DNA of 64,000 bases, from NCBI GenBank assembly GCA_020637295.1, contig JACJWF010000001.1, forward strand, positions 703,056 to 767,055. The letters are read 5' to 3'. Below, piece by piece: positions 26,121 through 34,593 of the stretch. The first letter of the stretch is position 1. Each line of letters opens with the position of its first letter. The stretch is from Acidimicrobiaceae bacterium (GTDB lineage Bacteria > Actinomycetota > Acidimicrobiia > Acidimicrobiales > Ilumatobacteraceae). Both the position numbers and the translations under genes were made by a program. Under the pieces are notes generated by a model. That model had not been told where the DNA came from. It saw only the letters and a program-made list of their open reading frames with translations, and made no database searches.

Positions 26121-26418
26121 CGCGCCGACAAACCTCCTGACGGAGCGACTCTGCCACGACCAACCGGGGTAGTCATGGGTTGCGGAGGTCGTTGACGTCC
26201 TCACGCTCCCCCACCATGGATCAGCATGATGTACCGGGCGATACAGAGAAACGGTTCTCGAACACGAGGTGTCGTCCACAACCCTCGGTCCCCGACGTGA
26301 TTCCCCGAGCGCGAATCCGTAGGTGATCGAGACCGGACGGGTCCTCGACGCGACGGGCGATCGGGTTGCCGCCGTGGCGGTAAGCCTCAGGCCCTCGTCC
26401 CTTCGATACTGTCCAAGT
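26121..26418. other. 298-bp intergenic stretch
   Basis: No convincing gene or repeat is seen. TACTGT at 26407-26412, six bases before the GTG at 26419, is the likely -10 element of the next gene. Frames crossing this stretch on the minus strand have no recognisable domain and are taken as antisense artefacts. Confidence 0.5.
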
Positions 26419-27432
26419 GTGAAATGTCGAAACGGACACAATGTTGCCGAGGGGGACCGCTTCTGTCCTAAGTGTGGCCAACTCATCGACGACTCTCGGC
26501 ATTGCCCGAACGGGCATGTCGCTGCACGGCACGACATCTTCTGTGCCATATGCGGTGCAGAGATCGCGGACGGCCCAACGGCATGCCCACAATGTGGCAT
26601 TGCTGGTGGCCCGCGTGCCGAGCTAGCGCCGGGGCGATGGCGTTGCCAAGTTCCCGTGATGCGTCGGGGTCTTCGCATGACCCCGCAAGCGCCAGTGCCC
26701 CATCCGGCGATGTCCCCACCGCCACAGGTCCACAGCTTCGACTACGTAGCGGCATGTGGTTACGTGTTCGATGACCCTTTCGGCGCTTCGGCCGGTATCG
26801 GGCAGAAGTGCGTCGGCGGCTTGGAGGCGTTCCGGCGGTGCACTAGGTGTGCTGAGCCGTTGTGCGGTGCGGAAGGCTGCTCTCGGAGGGTTGACGACGC
26901 CTTCATCTGCCGCAGCTGCGTGTCCGACCTGCCCGCCGCTCAGAGAACGGCGCCGCATGGCCCTGGCGCGACACAAGAGCTTTGGTTGCAGACCTCCAAC
27001 AGCGACGGTCATCTGGTCGAGTTGGCCTGGAGGGATCACCGCCTTTACCCCGCTGGCCACTTCTCCACCGAAGGGGTACCCATGTACATCGACGGCGCGG
27101 TTGATGGGTGGCACTCGGTGTCCATGCTCGACCATGCTGGACACGACCGATCGACAGAGTGGCGAGCGAGCTTGGAGATCGCGAAGCTTGGCGCAGAGTA
27201 CTCCGCATACGTGACGGCGTTCATTGAACGCCCAGAGCGTGCGCGTCGATTGTCCGACGATCTCATCGCAGCTGCCTTGGCGGAACCCACTCCTTATGGT
27301 CTCGGGCCGCTCGTAGCGCGGAGCCGCAGGAAGGCGTTGCAGCAACGCCTCGTGCTCGCGGTGCCCATACTGGCATCACAGGATCCGCCGATCGTTCCAG
27401 TCCCGCGTCGTCGATTGCTTCGCCCTGACTGA
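26419..27432 (+). CDS. multi-zinc-ribbon protein of unknown function
   Basis: This protein has 337 residues from a GTG start (KCRNGHNVAEGDRFCPKCGQ). Two and a half zinc-ribbon units of the C-x2-GH/C-x2-C type come first (HCPNGHVAARHDIFCAICG, then ACPQCG). A second cysteine cluster follows (RCTRCAEPLCGAEGC and FICRSC). The C-terminal ~170 residues are beta-rich and end in a basic tail. Such ribbons bind zinc and usually mediate protein or nucleic-acid contacts. A TACTGT six bases upstream suggests a leaderless transcript. Longer in-frame starts exist, but the composition changes abruptly before this GTG. Confidence 0.75.
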   Translation: MKCRNGHNVAEGDRFCPKCGQLIDDSRHCPNGHVAARHDIFCAICGAEIADGPTACPQCGIAGGPRAELAPGRWRCQVPVMRRGLRMTPQAPVPHPAMSPPPQVHSFDYVAACGYVFDDPFGASAGIGQKCVGGLEAFRRCTRCAEPLCGAEGCSRRVDDAFICRSCVSDLPAAQRTAPHGPGATQELWLQTSNSDGHLVELAWRDHRLYPAGHFSTEGVPMYIDGAVDGWHSVSMLDHAGHDRSTEWRASLEIAKLGAEYSAYVTAFIERPERARRLSDDLIAAALAEPTPYGLGPLVARSRRKALQQRLVLAVPILASQDPPIVPVPRRRLLRPD

Positions 27433-27543
27433 GTCCGTGGGAACATCGCACGTCATGCGTGAGACGAGAAGGCGCGGTTCCATAGGAGCCGAGAGCGCGT
27501 CAAGTCGGGAGCGTGGTCTTCCTGAGGACGCGTGGGCAGCCAA

Positions 27544-28236
27544 CTACAGCCGGGCGATGATCCTCGCCACGGTCGCCGGATGCCACTCGCCGCCACGAGG
27601 CGGCTTCACGCCCTCCTCCTCCAGGGTCCGAATGATCTCCCGGAGGCTCGCTCCGCCTTCCCTTAGGTGCCGCATCCGATCCACGACGGCCTGGGAGCGC
27701 GGATCAGGGCGAAGGTTGCCCTTCCCATCGGACGCGAATCCGAATGGGGGAGCACCACCCGTGTATCCGCCCTTTGACTCCTTCGCCCTCTTGCCCTTGG
27801 CCATCCGCTGTCTGATCAGCCCGCGCTCCAGTTGGGCGAACACTCCGCGCATCTGGCGGACAGCAGTGCGCATCGGATCGTCGGGGTCGTCCTCAAGGAC
27901 CTCGCCTCCATCGTCCAGGCTGAATACTCGGCCGCCGGACTTCCACACCTGAGCGAGTACCCCTTCCTGCTGCGTCATCTGGCGCGCCAGTCGATCCAGC
28001 GACGTGATCACCAACGCCTCGGCTCCTCGGGCCTTGAGAACGGCGAGGGCGTCATAGAGGCCAACCCTCGTGTCGATGCCGTTCGCTCCGCTGACTCCCT
28101 CGTCGGCACACCAATGCACGATCTTGTAGCCGTGCTCCTTGGCCCAGCGCTTGATCTGGCTCCGTTGGGCCTCCAGACCGAAGCCCTCCCGCACCTGGCG
28201 TTCCGTTGAGACTCGTGTGTAGGCGACGACCTTCAC
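27544..28236 (-). CDS. serine recombinase, resolvase type with short C-terminal region
   Basis: This 230-residue recombinase has a resolvase catalytic domain (MKVVAYTRVSTERQ with the likely nucleophile Ser10; VITSLDRLARQM; MRGVFAQLERGLIRQR). A compact recombinase/DNA-binding segment follows (GGAPPFGFASDGKGNLRPD, REGGASLREIIRTLEEEG). It is too short for a large phage integrase and lacks the long zinc and coiled-coil parts. It could resolve cointegrates or invert DNA. The GTG start lies seven bases after TACACT, and a perfect palindrome covers the promoter just upstream. Confidence 0.93.
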   Translation of the reverse strand: MKVVAYTRVSTERQVREGFGLEAQRSQIKRWAKEHGYKIVHWCADEGVSGANGIDTRVGLYDALAVLKARGAEALVITSLDRLARQMTQQEGVLAQVWKSGGRVFSLDDGGEVLEDDPDDPMRTAVRQMRGVFAQLERGLIRQRMAKGKRAKESKGGYTGGAPPFGFASDGKGNLRPDPRSQAVVDRMRHLREGGASLREIIRTLEEEGVKPPRGGEWHPATVARIIARL

Positions 28237-28243
28237 GACTCCA

Positions 28244-28249
28244 AGTGTA
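28244..28249 (-). promoter_or_regulatory. probable -10 element of the serine recombinase gene
   Basis: TACACT on the minus strand, seven bases before the GTG at 28236. Confidence 0.5.
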
Positions 28250-28250
28250 T

Positions 28251-28268
28251 CAATACTTCAAAGTATTG
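28251..28268. promoter_or_regulatory. perfect palindrome over the recombinase promoter
   Basis: CAATACTTCAAAGTATTG: two perfect 8-base arms around CA. It sits one base upstream of the -10 element, in the -35/-10 spacer, and is strikingly AT-rich for this genome. It could be a repressor operator or a recombinase crossover/binding site. Confidence 0.65.
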
Positions 28269-28336
28269 TTACGCCGCAGGTCAGGGGTCTCTGTCGAGGG
28301 AGGTCAAACCTCACCGATCCAACTGGACAACGATGC

Positions 28337-29383
28337 TCAGAACAACGTCGGCGGCTCCGCTACCACCGTGGCGAGACTCTTCGCTGGGTCAGAAGGGTCA
28401 GCGTCCTCTAGGCGCTCAATCGCTGTTCGCTGTAGCTCGGCGGTCGGAAGTTCTATCTCCAGACGCCACTGTTGTCGGCGGACTGTGACTGTTGCCGAAA
28501 GCGCTCGCTCCACTATCTTCGCCGCCGCCTCGGCGAACCTGTCGGCGTCGGCCTCCCGCCAATAGCTGAAGATGCCAAGCGTCGCACCGTCCAGCAAGTC
28601 CGCGCCGCTAACCATGAGCAACTGCGGTGGTCTGGCAGTTCCCAAAGCCGCCATCGCATGAGTAAGTACTCGCGCTGTCAGTTCGCGAAGGCCATCTGCG
28701 GCCAGAATGGGATCTTGGGAGTCCTCGATCCCCGGAATCCATGGGATGTAGTACAGAGGCTGAATCGAGTTGTCGCCATCCGGTGCTTCAAGAACAAGTT
28801 TCGGCGTCGAGAGGACGTGTCGCAATGGATACGGAAGGTCGTCGGGGTGCGGACTCCCGAGTAGGACGCCATCCTCGGTGTGCTCAAGGCCAAGAGCGCC
28901 AGTCGGTGCCACGTCGCCCCCGGCGTGGAGGATCTGAGCGGCGAGGCTCTTGAGAGTCTCGGCCATCGCGGCTGCTTGGTCGGCAGGGGTCAAGTAGCAG
29001 ACATGCCCAGGTACCTCCGCGGGAGACCCCAGGGACGAAGCGAGGTCCGCGGCCGACAGGATGAGTTTCGAGGCCTGCCGTTGGTTGGAAGAATTCGGTC
29101 CGAAACTCTGCGCCTTCAGTTCGACCAACACCTGCGGAACGGCGTCGGAATGACCTAGCCAGAGGTCCGGACGAGTCGGAGATGCATCTTGGCTCTCCGT
29201 CACGGCCTGAAGGGCGGTTAGCTGGGATTGGCCCCTGGGCACCTGTACGCGCTGACCAATGGCACGAAGGAAGTACCCGGCGTCGCGTAGCACTGGGTGA
29301 ATGCCACCCTCCGGGTGAACGTCCGTCAGGGACCAGAGAAGGGTGTTCAGTTGGAACACCTGATCTGCAGTGAGCGGTGGCAT
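28337..29383 (-). CDS. putative PD-(D/E)XK nuclease-fold protein, second gene of unknown two-gene operon
   Basis: This is a 348-residue soluble protein from ATG 29383. Around residues 75-115 the sequence RPDLWLGHSDAVPQVLVELK followed by AQSFG and QRQASKLI matches the PD...(E)xK core plus the following helix of restriction-endonuclease-fold proteins. The C-terminal ~200 residues (PLYYIPWIPGIEDSQDPIL; LTARVLTHAMAALGTARPPQ) are not recognised. Its ATG overlaps the stop of the upstream gene by one base (TAATG), so both proteins are made together and probably act together. Its place in an island beside recombinases fits a defence or mobile-element role; this is inference. Confidence 0.72.
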   Translation of the reverse strand: MPPLTADQVFQLNTLLWSLTDVHPEGGIHPVLRDAGYFLRAIGQRVQVPRGQSQLTALQAVTESQDASPTRPDLWLGHSDAVPQVLVELKAQSFGPNSSNQRQASKLILSAADLASSLGSPAEVPGHVCYLTPADQAAAMAETLKSLAAQILHAGGDVAPTGALGLEHTEDGVLLGSPHPDDLPYPLRHVLSTPKLVLEAPDGDNSIQPLYYIPWIPGIEDSQDPILAADGLRELTARVLTHAMAALGTARPPQLLMVSGADLLDGATLGIFSYWREADADRFAEAAAKIVERALSATVTVRRQQWRLEIELPTAELQRTAIERLEDADPSDPAKSLATVVAEPPTLF

Positions 29384-30609
29384 TAGGCCGCCGCCAGCGA
29401 GTCCGTGACCACCTCGTTGTAGCTCGTTCCGCCGAGCCATACCTCAATGTCGGGGTCAAGGTAGCGTTGTACATTCGTGACGAGGCGATGAATTGTGTTT
29501 CCACATGTGCCACTTGGTAGCACGGCACTCAACTGTTTCGTGGTGGCTTCCATAAGGAACGGTTGCCAAAGGTGTCGGTCGATCGCCGCCAACTGAACTT
29601 TGGACTCGCCACGTCTTTGGACGAAGCCGCCAATGCGAAACCGACTTGTACGGCGACGGAGGCCGAGATCGACAAAGCGGTTGAAGGTCGCCACATCAAG
29701 TGGGTCCCGAAACCTGAGAAGGACGGGGGCACCCTCAATCCTGAAGCCGTCTCCGTCGGCTTCGGTGCTGTCGGTCCAAAGGCGTCGCTCGGCAGCCTCC
29801 GTCGCCCCCTTGTACAAGCGCAGGACATGATTGACCGTAGCGCGGTGTTCCAAGAAGGAGTCGCTTCGGTTGGTCGCCTTCCCGTCGAAGTGGAGGAGGT
29901 GGCCACCCCGTCCACCCCCGGGAATCTGGAGTTGCACGAGGGAGTTAAGTGGGTTGTAGAGGCTCGTCAGTTGTGGAAGCCGTTCCCGAAGAACACCGAG
30001 GCGCTCGCTTAGCTGGACGCGTGAACGGCGACGTTCCACATAGATGCCAGTCGCATCGTCCTCTTCCTCCGACTCCGCCTCGTCACTTCCAGCTTCGATC
30101 TCTGACACGAGTAGGTTGGACACCTCGTAGCGAGCCTCGTGCTCGAAGCCGAGTCTGATGTAGCGATGCGGGGGCACCGTCCGCTGCACGTACTGCCAGA
30201 GCTCGTAGAGAATCGTTGAGGACAGCCATAGGCGATCGAGCCAGGGATTCGAATCCACGGTTGTGCGGACCCACTTGTCGCTCTCCTGCGCCGACATCGT
30301 CGTGTAGAGGACCGGATGGCGAACGTCGAGTTCCTCAAGGAGGCCGATCACCTCGCCGCCGTGCCGGGCGTCTCGGACTCGATGCATCTGATCATCGACT
30401 CGCTCTAGCAACACCTCGCTCGGCAAGACAGTCGCCAGAGCAGGAATCGACATTCCGTGTGCGACTGTTTCGAGCATGTATGTCTTCACGGGTTTGCGCG
30501 ACGAGCGCGCAGGCTTGGCGGCGTCCACTACACCGGAGTAGCCCTCGAAGTATTCGATATACGCGTCTCGCGACGGTAACCAGGGCAGGTATCCGGGATC
30601 GACGCTCAT
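29383..30609 (-). CDS. hypothetical protein (408 aa), first gene of unknown two-gene operon
   Basis: No family is recognised. The protein (starting MSVDPGYLPWLPSRDAYIEY) has no signal peptide or membrane helix. It contains a very acidic segment (EIEAGSDEAESEEEDD) near the middle, then arginine-rich helices and a C-terminal domain with strands FRIGGFVQRRGESKVQLAAI. A TATGAT hexamer seven bases before the ATG suggests a leaderless transcript and supports this start over one four codons upstream. It is coupled to the nuclease-fold gene downstream by a one-base overlap. Confidence 0.7.
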   Translation of the reverse strand: MSVDPGYLPWLPSRDAYIEYFEGYSGVVDAAKPARSSRKPVKTYMLETVAHGMSIPALATVLPSEVLLERVDDQMHRVRDARHGGEVIGLLEELDVRHPVLYTTMSAQESDKWVRTTVDSNPWLDRLWLSSTILYELWQYVQRTVPPHRYIRLGFEHEARYEVSNLLVSEIEAGSDEAESEEEDDATGIYVERRRSRVQLSERLGVLRERLPQLTSLYNPLNSLVQLQIPGGGRGGHLLHFDGKATNRSDSFLEHRATVNHVLRLYKGATEAAERRLWTDSTEADGDGFRIEGAPVLLRFRDPLDVATFNRFVDLGLRRRTSRFRIGGFVQRRGESKVQLAAIDRHLWQPFLMEATTKQLSAVLPSGTCGNTIHRLVTNVQRYLDPDIEVWLGGTSYNEVVTDSLAAA

Positions 30610-30616
30610 GATCGGC

Positions 30617-30622
30617 ATCATA
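30617..30622 (-). promoter_or_regulatory. probable -10 element of the two-gene operon
   Basis: TATGAT on the minus strand, seven bases before the ATG at 30609; a good match to the bacterial -10 consensus. Confidence 0.5.
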
Positions 30623-30804
30623 GAGAGGGGGCGCGTGCTCCGCGGTCCTCAGAAGCGCTCACCGCTGCCTCGCCCCAGCGTGGCGAGGCAGCGGGCGTCC
30701 CATGCCTTCGTGCAACGCCTACCTTCGGCAAGAGGTGGTGTCGCTGTGGGTCTTGGCCTTGTGGCACTCAAGTGTGAAGCGGGTGTACCTCCTCCCCGCT
30801 CGTC

Positions 30805-31734
30805 CTATCTGCCGTCTCCCGCCTTGCGGAGGATGCTGGTCGGCCTAGCCCGGGCGCCTTGGCGCTTCTCAGTCGTCGGGAAGAGGCGACGCTGCTCCTC
30901 GACGGCGAGACCGCTCAGGAGCGCCCGTGTGTACCTGCGGACCATCGCCCCAGAGGTCCATCCGAGAAGCTCTTGAAGCGCGACCTCGCTGCCCCCTCGT
31001 CGCAGCCACTCCACGGCGAGGCGTCGTCGGAACGCGTGGGTACCGATCGTCACGCCCGCCTGAGCCTCGCGGCGAGCGAAGGCGAAGCCGATGCCCTGAA
31101 CACCCAGAGCGCCCTTCTGTCCGAGCCACAACGCATCCTCGGCGCGTGAGGGGTGGCGGTCCCTGCGGGCCATATACCGGAGAAGGCTTGGGGCGATCGC
31201 TTCAACACTGACGACGCGACCTGATCGCTCCTTGGTGGTGTGGAAGGTCACCAGTCCCTCGTGGAGATCGAGGTCGGAAACCTTCAGCCGGGCGATCTCG
31301 GAACGCCGAGCGCCGGTCGCGGCGAACATGGAGATGAGGGCATGATCTCGGACTGCCTCGAAGCCGATGCTGTTATTGCAGGCCTGAAGCAGCTTCGCGA
31401 GGTCCTCCTCCGTTGCCGTGGGCTGAGCAACTGGCTCGTCGAGCTTCGGAATGCGCAAATCGGTGAGGGGATCGGGAACATCGAGGTACGCGGCAGACCA
31501 TTTGCTCAGGGACTTGATGGCCTTCACCTCGAAGGCCACGGAGGAGGGCTTCACTTCCTTGAGCCGACTCAGCACGTAGTTCTGGGCCTCAGCGAGGGTC
31601 AGGTCCGGCGGCAGCTTCAGACCCTTTCGAGTGAGTTTCGCGTAGACCTGCAGGTAGTTCTCAAGCGTCGAATCGGCGAAACCGGACGCGTTCCAGTGCC
31701 GCTCGAACGCAAGGAGAAGCGAGGATTCGGCCAT
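30805..31734 (-). CDS. int: tyrosine recombinase/integrase of the island
   Basis: This 309-residue integrase has an N-terminal core-binding SAM-like domain (NASGFADSTLENYLQVYAKL) and the catalytic domain with the conserved set R143 (TGARRSE), H233 and R236 (GTHAFRRR), W259 (LLGWTSG) and nucleophile Y268 (VRRYTRA). It ends 92 bases inside the tRNA-Gly 3' end with the usual orientation for tRNA-targeting elements. A GGAGG ribosome site precedes the ATG. It should catalyse integration and excision of the element at the tRNA gene. Confidence 0.94.
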   Translation of the reverse strand: MAESSLLLAFERHWNASGFADSTLENYLQVYAKLTRKGLKLPPDLTLAEAQNYVLSRLKEVKPSSVAFEVKAIKSLSKWSAAYLDVPDPLTDLRIPKLDEPVAQPTATEEDLAKLLQACNNSIGFEAVRDHALISMFAATGARRSEIARLKVSDLDLHEGLVTFHTTKERSGRVVSVEAIAPSLLRYMARRDRHPSRAEDALWLGQKGALGVQGIGFAFARREAQAGVTIGTHAFRRRLAVEWLRRGGSEVALQELLGWTSGAMVRRYTRALLSGLAVEEQRRLFPTTEKRQGARARPTSILRKAGDGR

Positions 31735-31767
31735 CGTTGCCTCCGAAAGGCTGGCTACATCGTGCTA

Positions 31768-31784
31768 GCTCGACGTCGTCGAGC
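31768..31784. repeat. inverted repeat between integrase and tRNA-Gly
   Basis: GCTCGACGTCGTCGAGC: 7-base arms with a 3-base centre. Its position between the integrase start and the attachment region suits an integrase-accessory or operator site, or a hairpin in the integrase leader. Confidence 0.5.
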
Positions 31785-31824
31785 CTCAGATATCACGAGT
31801 ATCATACCAGGTCAGAGGCAACTT

Positions 31825-31899
<75 letters not shown>

Positions 31900-31971
31900 G
31901 TGGGCGGGCCAGATGCTACCGGCTCACCTTCGGCCCTGACCCGCCCTTGCCGGCGGCGCGACGCTTCGCGT

Positions 31972-34593
31972 GTGGAGCACGTTCCACCCGCTGCCCGGTC
32001 CGCTGTCGGGCTGACCTCGGCCGAGGCCGCCGCACGCTGGCGCCGCGACGGCCCGAACCGGCTGCCCGAGCCCCGTCGCCGCCCGGCGATCCTCCGCTTC
32101 GGCAGCCAACTGGTCCACTTCTTCGCCCTCATGCTGTGGGGTGCTGCGGGGCTGGCGCTGGTCGCCGGGATGGTGGCGCTGGGAGTGGCGATCGCCGTCG
32201 TAGTGGTCCTCAACGCCCTCTTCGCGTTCCTCCAGGAGGCCCGCGCGGACCGTGCGGCCGAGCGCCTGCGGGGCATGCTGCCGGCCAGGGTCACGGTGCG
32301 CCGTGACGGCCGCCCCGTGATGGTGGAGGCCGACGAGGTGGTCGTCGGCGACGTGGTGCTGGTGGAGGCGGGCGACCGTGTGCCGGCGGACGGCGTGGTC
32401 GTGGAGGCCGGACGGCTGCTGATGAACACGTCGCACCTCACCGGCGAGAGCCGGCCGCAGCCGGCGGAGCCGGGCGATGCCCTGTTCGCCGGCTCGTTCG
32501 TGGTCGAGGGCACCGGCGTCGCCGAGGTCAGCGCCACCGGCAGCGCCACCCGATTGGCCGGCATCGCCCGCCTCACCACGGCCACCGCCAAGCCGACCAC
32601 GCCGCTCACTGCAGGGCTGCAGGACGTGGTGCGGATGATCGCGGCCATCGCCGTCGGCGTCGGTGTGGCCTTCTTCGGCATCTCCCTCCTGCTCGGCAAC
32701 GGCGCGAAGGACGGGTTCGTGTTCGCCATCGGCGTGACCGTCGCGCTCGTCCCCGAGGCGCTGCTGCCCACCGTCACCCTCTCGCTGGCCTGGGGTGCGG
32801 AGCAGATGGCCAAGCGCCAGGTGCTGGTGCGCCACCTGGAGGCGGTGGAGACGCTCGGCTCGACCACCTTCGTCTGCACGGACAAGACCGGCACCCTGAC
32901 GATGAACGAGATGACCGTGCTGGCGGCGTGGACGCCCACGGCGCGGGTCACGGTGGCGGGCCTCGGGTACGGTCCCGACGCCGAGGTGGACGTCACCGGC
33001 GACGAAGACTCCATGCGGCGCATGGCACTGGCGGGCGCCCGCTGCGCCACCGGGTACGCCTACGAGGAGGACGGCGCATGGTTCGCCCACGGCGACCCCA
33101 CGGAGGCGGCGATCGACGCGTTGGCCCACCGTCTGGGCCTGGACACCGACGCCGACCGCCGCGCCCGCCCGGAGGTGGCCCGCTTCCCGTTCGACCACCA
33201 CCGCCGGCGGATGTCCGTGGTGGTGGACGGCGAGGTGCTGGTGAAGGGTGCACCGGATGCGGTGCTGCCCCGCTGCGTCGACGTCGCCGCGGCGAGGGCC
33301 GAGGTGTCGGCGATGACCAGCCGTGGCCTGCGGGTGCTGGCGGTGGCCCGACGGGACGCCACGCCCGGACCGGTGGACACCGAGGCCGACGCCGAGCACG
33401 GGCTGACCCTGCTGGGCCTGGTCGGCATGGAGGACCCACCCCGGCCGGACGTGCACGACGCCGTCGACGCCTGCCGCCGCGCCCACGTCCGCCTGGCCAT
33501 GATCACCGGCGACCACCCGGACACGGCGGCGGCCATCGCCACCGAGGTCGGGCTGCGCCGTGACGGCGATCCCGTTCTGACCAGCGCCGACCTGCCCGCG
33601 GACGACCAGGCGCTGGGCGAGATGGTGGACCACGACGGCGTCGTGGTGGCCCGGGTCTCGCCGGAGGACAAGCTGCGCATCGCCGTGGCGCTGCGACGGC
33701 GCGGCCATGTGGTGGCGATGACGGGCGACGGGGTGAACGACGCGCCGGCGCTGCACGAGGCGAACATCGGCGTGGCGATGGGGAAGTCCGGCACGGACGT
33801 GGCCCGCGAGGCCGCCGACCTCGTGCTGCTCGACGACCGCTTCGCCACGATCGTGGCCGGCATCGAGCAGGGGCGGGCCACCTACGTCAACATCCGCCGC
33901 TTCCTCACGTACCACCTCACCGACAATGTGGCCGAACTGACCCCGTTCGTCGTGTGGGTGCTGTCCGGCGGCCGCTTCCCGCTGGCGCTCGGCGTCCTGC
34001 AGATCCTCGCCCTGGACATCGGCACCGACACCCTGTCGGCGGTCGCGCTCGGCGCGGAGCCACCCAGCGCCCACCTGCTGGACGGCCCGCCCGTGCACGG
34101 CAAGCTGATGAACCGCCGGGTCGTGCGCCGAGCGTTCGGCGTGCTCGGGCCGACCGTGGCGGTGGCCACGATGGCGGCGTTCGTGGTCTCGATGGTGGCC
34201 CAAGGGTGGGGGCCGCACACGCCATGGCCGGACAGCGCCGCGATCGCCGCCGCGTCCGGCGCAGCCTTCATCACGGTCGTGCTGGCCCAGTCGGCCAACG
34301 CGTTCGCCTGCCGCAGCACCACCCGCTGGCCGGGCGCGCTCGGCTGGACCACCAACCGGATGCTGCTGGTGACGGTGTCGATCGAGCTGGCCTTCGCACT
34401 CACCGTGCTGCTGGTGCCCTGGTTCGCCGGTGGCCTGGACCAGGCCAACCCGCCGTGGTGGGGCTGGCTGGTGGCCGTGGTGTCGATGCCGTTGCTGCTG
34501 GCGGTGGACGCCACCGAGAAGTGGTCCCGGCGCAGGCGGACCCACGCCGGGACCGGACCCGTCACGCCGGGCGGCGACGACCCAGCAGGGTGA
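31972..34593 (+). CDS. P2-type cation-transporting ATPase
   Basis: This 873-residue ATPase (from GTG 31972) has the P-type order: N-terminal cation-ATPase domain, actuator loop TGES at 157-160, membrane motif PEALLP at 261-266, phosphorylation motif DKTGT with D304, nucleotide-binding domain, hinge TGDGVND around 584-590, and a C-terminal group of membrane helices. PEALLP and the lack of heavy-metal CPx residues place it with P2 (Ca/Mn/Na/K-like) pumps; the transported ion cannot be fixed from sequence. Frames beginning earlier overlap the tRNA and are not credible. Mycobacterial CtpF, a P2 ATPase, is a DosR-regulon gene, but no matching box is seen upstream here. Its end overlaps the convergent LPXTG gene by 32 bp. 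Confidence 0.95.
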   Translation: MEHVPPAARSAVGLTSAEAAARWRRDGPNRLPEPRRRPAILRFGSQLVHFFALMLWGAAGLALVAGMVALGVAIAVVVVLNALFAFLQEARADRAAERLRGMLPARVTVRRDGRPVMVEADEVVVGDVVLVEAGDRVPADGVVVEAGRLLMNTSHLTGESRPQPAEPGDALFAGSFVVEGTGVAEVSATGSATRLAGIARLTTATAKPTTPLTAGLQDVVRMIAAIAVGVGVAFFGISLLLGNGAKDGFVFAIGVTVALVPEALLPTVTLSLAWGAEQMAKRQVLVRHLEAVETLGSTTFVCTDKTGTLTMNEMTVLAAWTPTARVTVAGLGYGPDAEVDVTGDEDSMRRMALAGARCATGYAYEEDGAWFAHGDPTEAAIDALAHRLGLDTDADRRARPEVARFPFDHHRRRMSVVVDGEVLVKGAPDAVLPRCVDVAAARAEVSAMTSRGLRVLAVARRDATPGPVDTEADAEHGLTLLGLVGMEDPPRPDVHDAVDACRRAHVRLAMITGDHPDTAAAIATEVGLRRDGDPVLTSADLPADDQALGEMVDHDGVVVARVSPEDKLRIAVALRRRGHVVAMTGDGVNDAPALHEANIGVAMGKSGTDVAREAADLVLLDDRFATIVAGIEQGRATYVNIRRFLTYHLTDNVAELTPFVVWVLSGGRFPLALGVLQILALDIGTDTLSAVALGAEPPSAHLLDGPPVHGKLMNRRVVRRAFGVLGPTVAVATMAAFVVSMVAQGWGPHTPWPDSAAIAAASGAAFITVVLAQSANAFACRSTTRWPGALGWTTNRMLLVTVSIELAFALTVLLVPWFAGGLDQANPPWWGWLVAVVSMPLLLAVDATEKWSRRRRTHAGTGPVTPGGDDPAG

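Noticed and set aside
25992..26678. Minus-strand 228-codon frame
   Set aside because: Cys-rich only because it is antisense to the zinc-ribbon gene; no ribosome site and no domain.
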